DNA from: Sclerurus mexicanus
Lineage: Eukaryota > Chordata > Aves > Passeriformes > Furnariidae
NCBI GenBank assembly: GCA_013396755.1
Contig: VWZF01006901.1
Coordinates: 376,031 to 440,030 of the forward strand
DNA: 64,000 nucleotides
Direction: 5' to 3'
Within the stretch, counting starts at the first letter, position 1; each line of letters begins with the position of its first letter. The position numbers and the translations under genes are program-made. Below the pieces are notes generated by a model, which was not told the origin of the DNA, searched no databases, and worked only from the letters and a program-made list of their open reading frames with translations. This document shows, in pieces, positions 61,190 to 64,000 of the stretch.

Positions 61190-62255
61190 ACATGATGGGA
61201 ATTGACTGTCACCCAGCCTTGAGGAAATCTACCCTGCAGCCTTGAGTTCTTCCTAACCAATATCCAGGAAGGTTCCCAACTAGCAAGAAAGTTCCTATGG
61301 CTTCTAGCCAAAGGGCAGCTTGAACTAAACCTGCTAGAAGTGAATCTTTTAGATCTGTCACGGTCTGGATTCAAGCCATGATGTGGAACTGGAGCTATTT
61401 GAGTGGCATTGATGGATGGTGCCCTCTTGTCAGTGGAGAGAGGGCAGACATCCATCCTCATCCTCCTTGACTTCAGCATTAACCATGAGATATTGCTGTC
61501 TTGCCTGATGGGTGGCAGGAGTCCAGGGTAATGTACTAAAATTATTTTGGGTCATTCACACCTCATGACTTCTGAAAAAGTTTTATCTCCAGCACTACAT
61601 TCCTCTCCTGTGGGATCCTGATCTGTATTCTTTGTGGTGCTTCCCTGTGTCTACATGAAGCTGCTGGATGATATGGCATGGACCGAATTGCCAGAAACAG
61701 GCAGGAGAAACACAGCCATACGTAAATTTCTGAGTACATATACACATGCACCTACCAGCAACATGGCAGTGAAAGAAAAGCAACTGGATAAATCCAAGCA
61801 AAACTGAGGTAAGACTGATGGGAGACAGGAAAACATCTTTAAGAGCTTGTCACTTAAGTGCACTATGCCTGGCTTGATGGTGAATTTTCACAATTGGTGT
61901 GTGGATTCCACAGTTTAGAAGTGCTCTTGGATTTACCACTGATGCTAAGTTTTCCCATAGCAACCTCTGCAAGAAACACTTCTTTTCCATTGGTTAGGAG
62001 GCTCTGTGCCACCCTGGCAGGTGATGACCTTGTCTCCATTATTCATGGCTCTGTTGCTTCTCAGCTGGACTATAGTCATTTGAAATATGCAAATACACAG
62101 TATTCAAGCTTAGAAAACTTCATTTACTGCTGCAGTGCATCTCTTCAGTGACAAAGGCATATCAAACCTGGAATTGGGCCTGGCATCAGCTTCCCATGGA
62201 CTTCCTAACTGTGTTCATGGTCTTCATTCTTATCATCCTCTTCACATCTAACACT
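61190..62255 (+). repeat. Fossil L2-like LINE reverse transcriptase
   Basis: Translated fragments follow the L2-family RT in order, with frameshifts and stops. They are TLQP.VLPNQYP near 61225 (family: TLDPS.L.NYRP), LLDLSRSGFKP at 61343-61378 (LLDPFQSGFRP), then VALMDGALLSVERGQTSILI and LLDFS. INHEILLSCL follows (motif A region, family LVLLDLSAAFDT.DH.ILL). YMKLLDD lies near 61650. SLEVLLDLPLML, LVRRLCATLAGDDLVSIIHG and SVASQLDYS (thumb region, family DDLATVIHASVTSRLDYCN) span 61906-62074. LPMDFLTVFMVFIL comes near 62190. The palm YADD box is not recoverable. The SGFRP style fits L2, not CR1. The element is dead and old. Confidence 0.7.
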
Positions 62256-64000
62256 GTATAAAGCTACAGCAAAGGAAACATTTGACAGATTTGCTCCACC
62301 AGTCCTATGAGCTCTCTGTAGAAAGAATCACACAGAAATCTGTAGAAAGAATCCAGAGCCCTCAGCCTGTGGATTGAACACCTTCAGGGAGTGCAAACCT
62401 TCACCAAACTTCCCTTCCATCCTATGGCATATTTGACTTGCATAAATAATATCAGAAACACAGAAACAAGATGCTCTATTACATCTACTTGTCCCGTGGC
62501 AGGAAGGTGGGAAAGGGAGTCGATGTGTGACTGATGAAGGGGTACAAGGCTCACTGTATGGTGCAGGGACCTGGCTGTTATGGGGATGACCCACATGAGC
62601 TTATTACCCACTTGCTCACTACTGACCTTGCCTATCAACAACCATTTCCTAGGCCTCTCTCCCTTTAAAAACATCCGTGTTGTGCTGCATGATCCCACCA
62701 GAAGGCTCTGACAAACTTTTTTCACAATGCCTTTCCCCATGACAAACCCTCACTCTGCAGGTGGCACCAGTCCCACCAGCAAAGCCAGAGCTTGGTCAGC
62801 ATGGTACAGCTGGCTGGGCATGTCTCTGGCACCAGCTGCACTACCCCTTCCAGGGCAAGGTGGGCAACCAACCTGCAGGGCACACACTCCAGACAGCAGT
62901 CCATGTTAGACCTGTCATGCCTGGAAGTTAACCTGGATCTGACTATAAAGAAACCAAATCTGTCTCATTCAGACACTAAAGTGCATTCACCATTTCTAGT
63001 CTTATTGTATGTGTTGTTCCTGTTCAAATAAAGAATTTGCATTAATTCTATACCTTGCCAGCTCCTTCAGATATTATAATTGTTTAAAATGAGAGTTTAT
63101 ACATTCTTCTCAGCATAGTAAATGTGGTTTTAAAGATGTTGGTAGGTCATTTGGCCTTTAAAACCATGTGTTCCTCTCAGAATTATGAACTTTAATCCAA
63201 ATAATTTTTTTTAAAATGGATTTTTCAAGTGCTGCAGTATTTTTAAAGCATTATTGTACATTCCATCTTCAAATACTGAGCTATCTCTGAGTCCTGCAAT
63301 CTGAAAAAATCACAGCAGGTGATGGTAAGTTGACAGGTCATGCTACCAGGAAGCATACAGAAAAAATTAATTATGGCATAAGAACTTGGAAATATAATGA
63401 AGACCTGCATAAAGGAGGAAAGTACTTTGCTTAAGAGCAATGTTCACTGAAATTCACACTGACGAAATCATTGTGGCAACAGTCAGTTGTTAGCCCTTCC
63501 CCACAGCTAACTTACAAGTCGCTCATAACGTGGCTCTTCCTAAATATGTCTACATCTGGGGAACTCAGGGTTGAATCGCACCTGATTTTTCTGCTGTAAA
63601 TTTCTTTATCCTCAGTGTGAGTGTGACATTTGTTCCACACTCAGATTTCTACCAATATAGTGGTCAGTTCGATGTATTTATTTTGACAGTGTATTCAAAC
63701 TAGTACAACTCCTAATGTACACCAGAATATTTACACAGTATGGCTCTACTTGTTTTGCAAGTAAGAAATCACTAACATAAAGCATCTTCCTGTCAATTGA
63801 ATTGCAGTCACACAATGGAGGTTGTGCTAATTTAACCAGGCTCAAACGATCTAAGACCGATTATGCAAAGCTTGCTTGAAGTGACTGCAGCTATCTGCTT
63901 GTGATCTTCCTTAGGGAGAGGGATCACCAAAGTTCATGTCAGCTGGAGCATTTTCAATTATTTTTGTTAGTATGACTTGCTGAAATTTCAAAATCTAATC
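62256..64000. other. Noncoding DNA, no recognised gene
   Basis: The word CTGTAGAAAGAATC is repeated with a 24-base period (62316-62329, 62340-62353). 62700-62900 is GC-richer with frames on both strands and no domain. AATAAA near 63028 has no supported transcript upstream. Nothing recognised to the window end. Confidence 0.45.

Noticed and set aside
63000..63040. AATAAA at about 63028 as a polyadenylation signal
   Set aside because: The hexamer is common in AT-rich DNA and no upstream transcript or downstream GU-rich context can be supported.
1..64000. tRNA, rRNA, snRNA or well-known miRNA genes
   Set aside because: Scanning for B-box-like GGTTCGAATCC-type words and for let-7, miR-9, miR-124 and miR-137 seeds in context found nothing beyond MIR tRNA-head remnants.

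Overview
This window looks like nuclear DNA from a bird, with no protein-coding gene I can support. The basis is the repeat content: several 5'-truncated CR1 LINE copies, the dominant avian retroposon. One of them ends in the (ATTCTGTG)n-type 3' tail that is diagnostic for CR1. There are also MIR/CORE-SINE fragments of the type retained in archosaurs and turtles. The two better-preserved CR1 copies (31718-32481 and 45294-45653) resemble a subfamily I associate with Neoaves. That assignment is from memory, so the order is not determined. The sequence is AT-rich by eye, poor in CpG, and carries one unresolved base (34633) inside a homopolymer, as in a vertebrate draft assembly. Nothing suggests bacterial, viral or plasmid DNA.

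Layout. 1-8 kb is unique noncoding DNA. It holds the most unusual structure here: an AT-rich segment present twice in direct orientation about 1.5 kb apart (4741-4976 and 6266-6474), with conserved-enhancer-like sequence between the copies. 8-31 kb is mostly unrecognised noncoding DNA with an ancient coiled-coil-like open frame near 8.6 kb, a palindrome/E-box cluster at 12.4 kb, MIR fragments, an old antisense CR1 piece at 18.7 kb and a long, much-decayed sense CR1 at 28.8-29.7 kb. 31-46 kb has three clearer CR1 copies, several microsatellites, the N base, and MIR fragments at 37.5, 39.9 and 43.4 kb. 46-60 kb alternates short ancient amniote repeats (47.4, 54.2, 56.0, 58.8 kb), an old antisense CR1 (49.5 kb) and a MIR (51.5 kb) with four AT-rich blocks that look like conserved noncoding elements (46.9, 48.5, 52.3 and 58.2 kb); a fifth lies at 59.8 kb. 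61.2-62.3 kb carries a fossil of an L2-like LINE reverse transcriptase.

Interpretation. The window is a gene-desert or large-intron stretch. Genes do not work together here because none is visible. All listed open reading frames are consistent with chance or with decayed retroposons. Any function is most likely cis-regulatory. I found no RNA gene, CRISPR array, complete transposon or previously undescribed system that the sequence alone would support. The leads worth checking are the duplicated segment, the enhancer-like blocks, and the coiled-coil-like frame.
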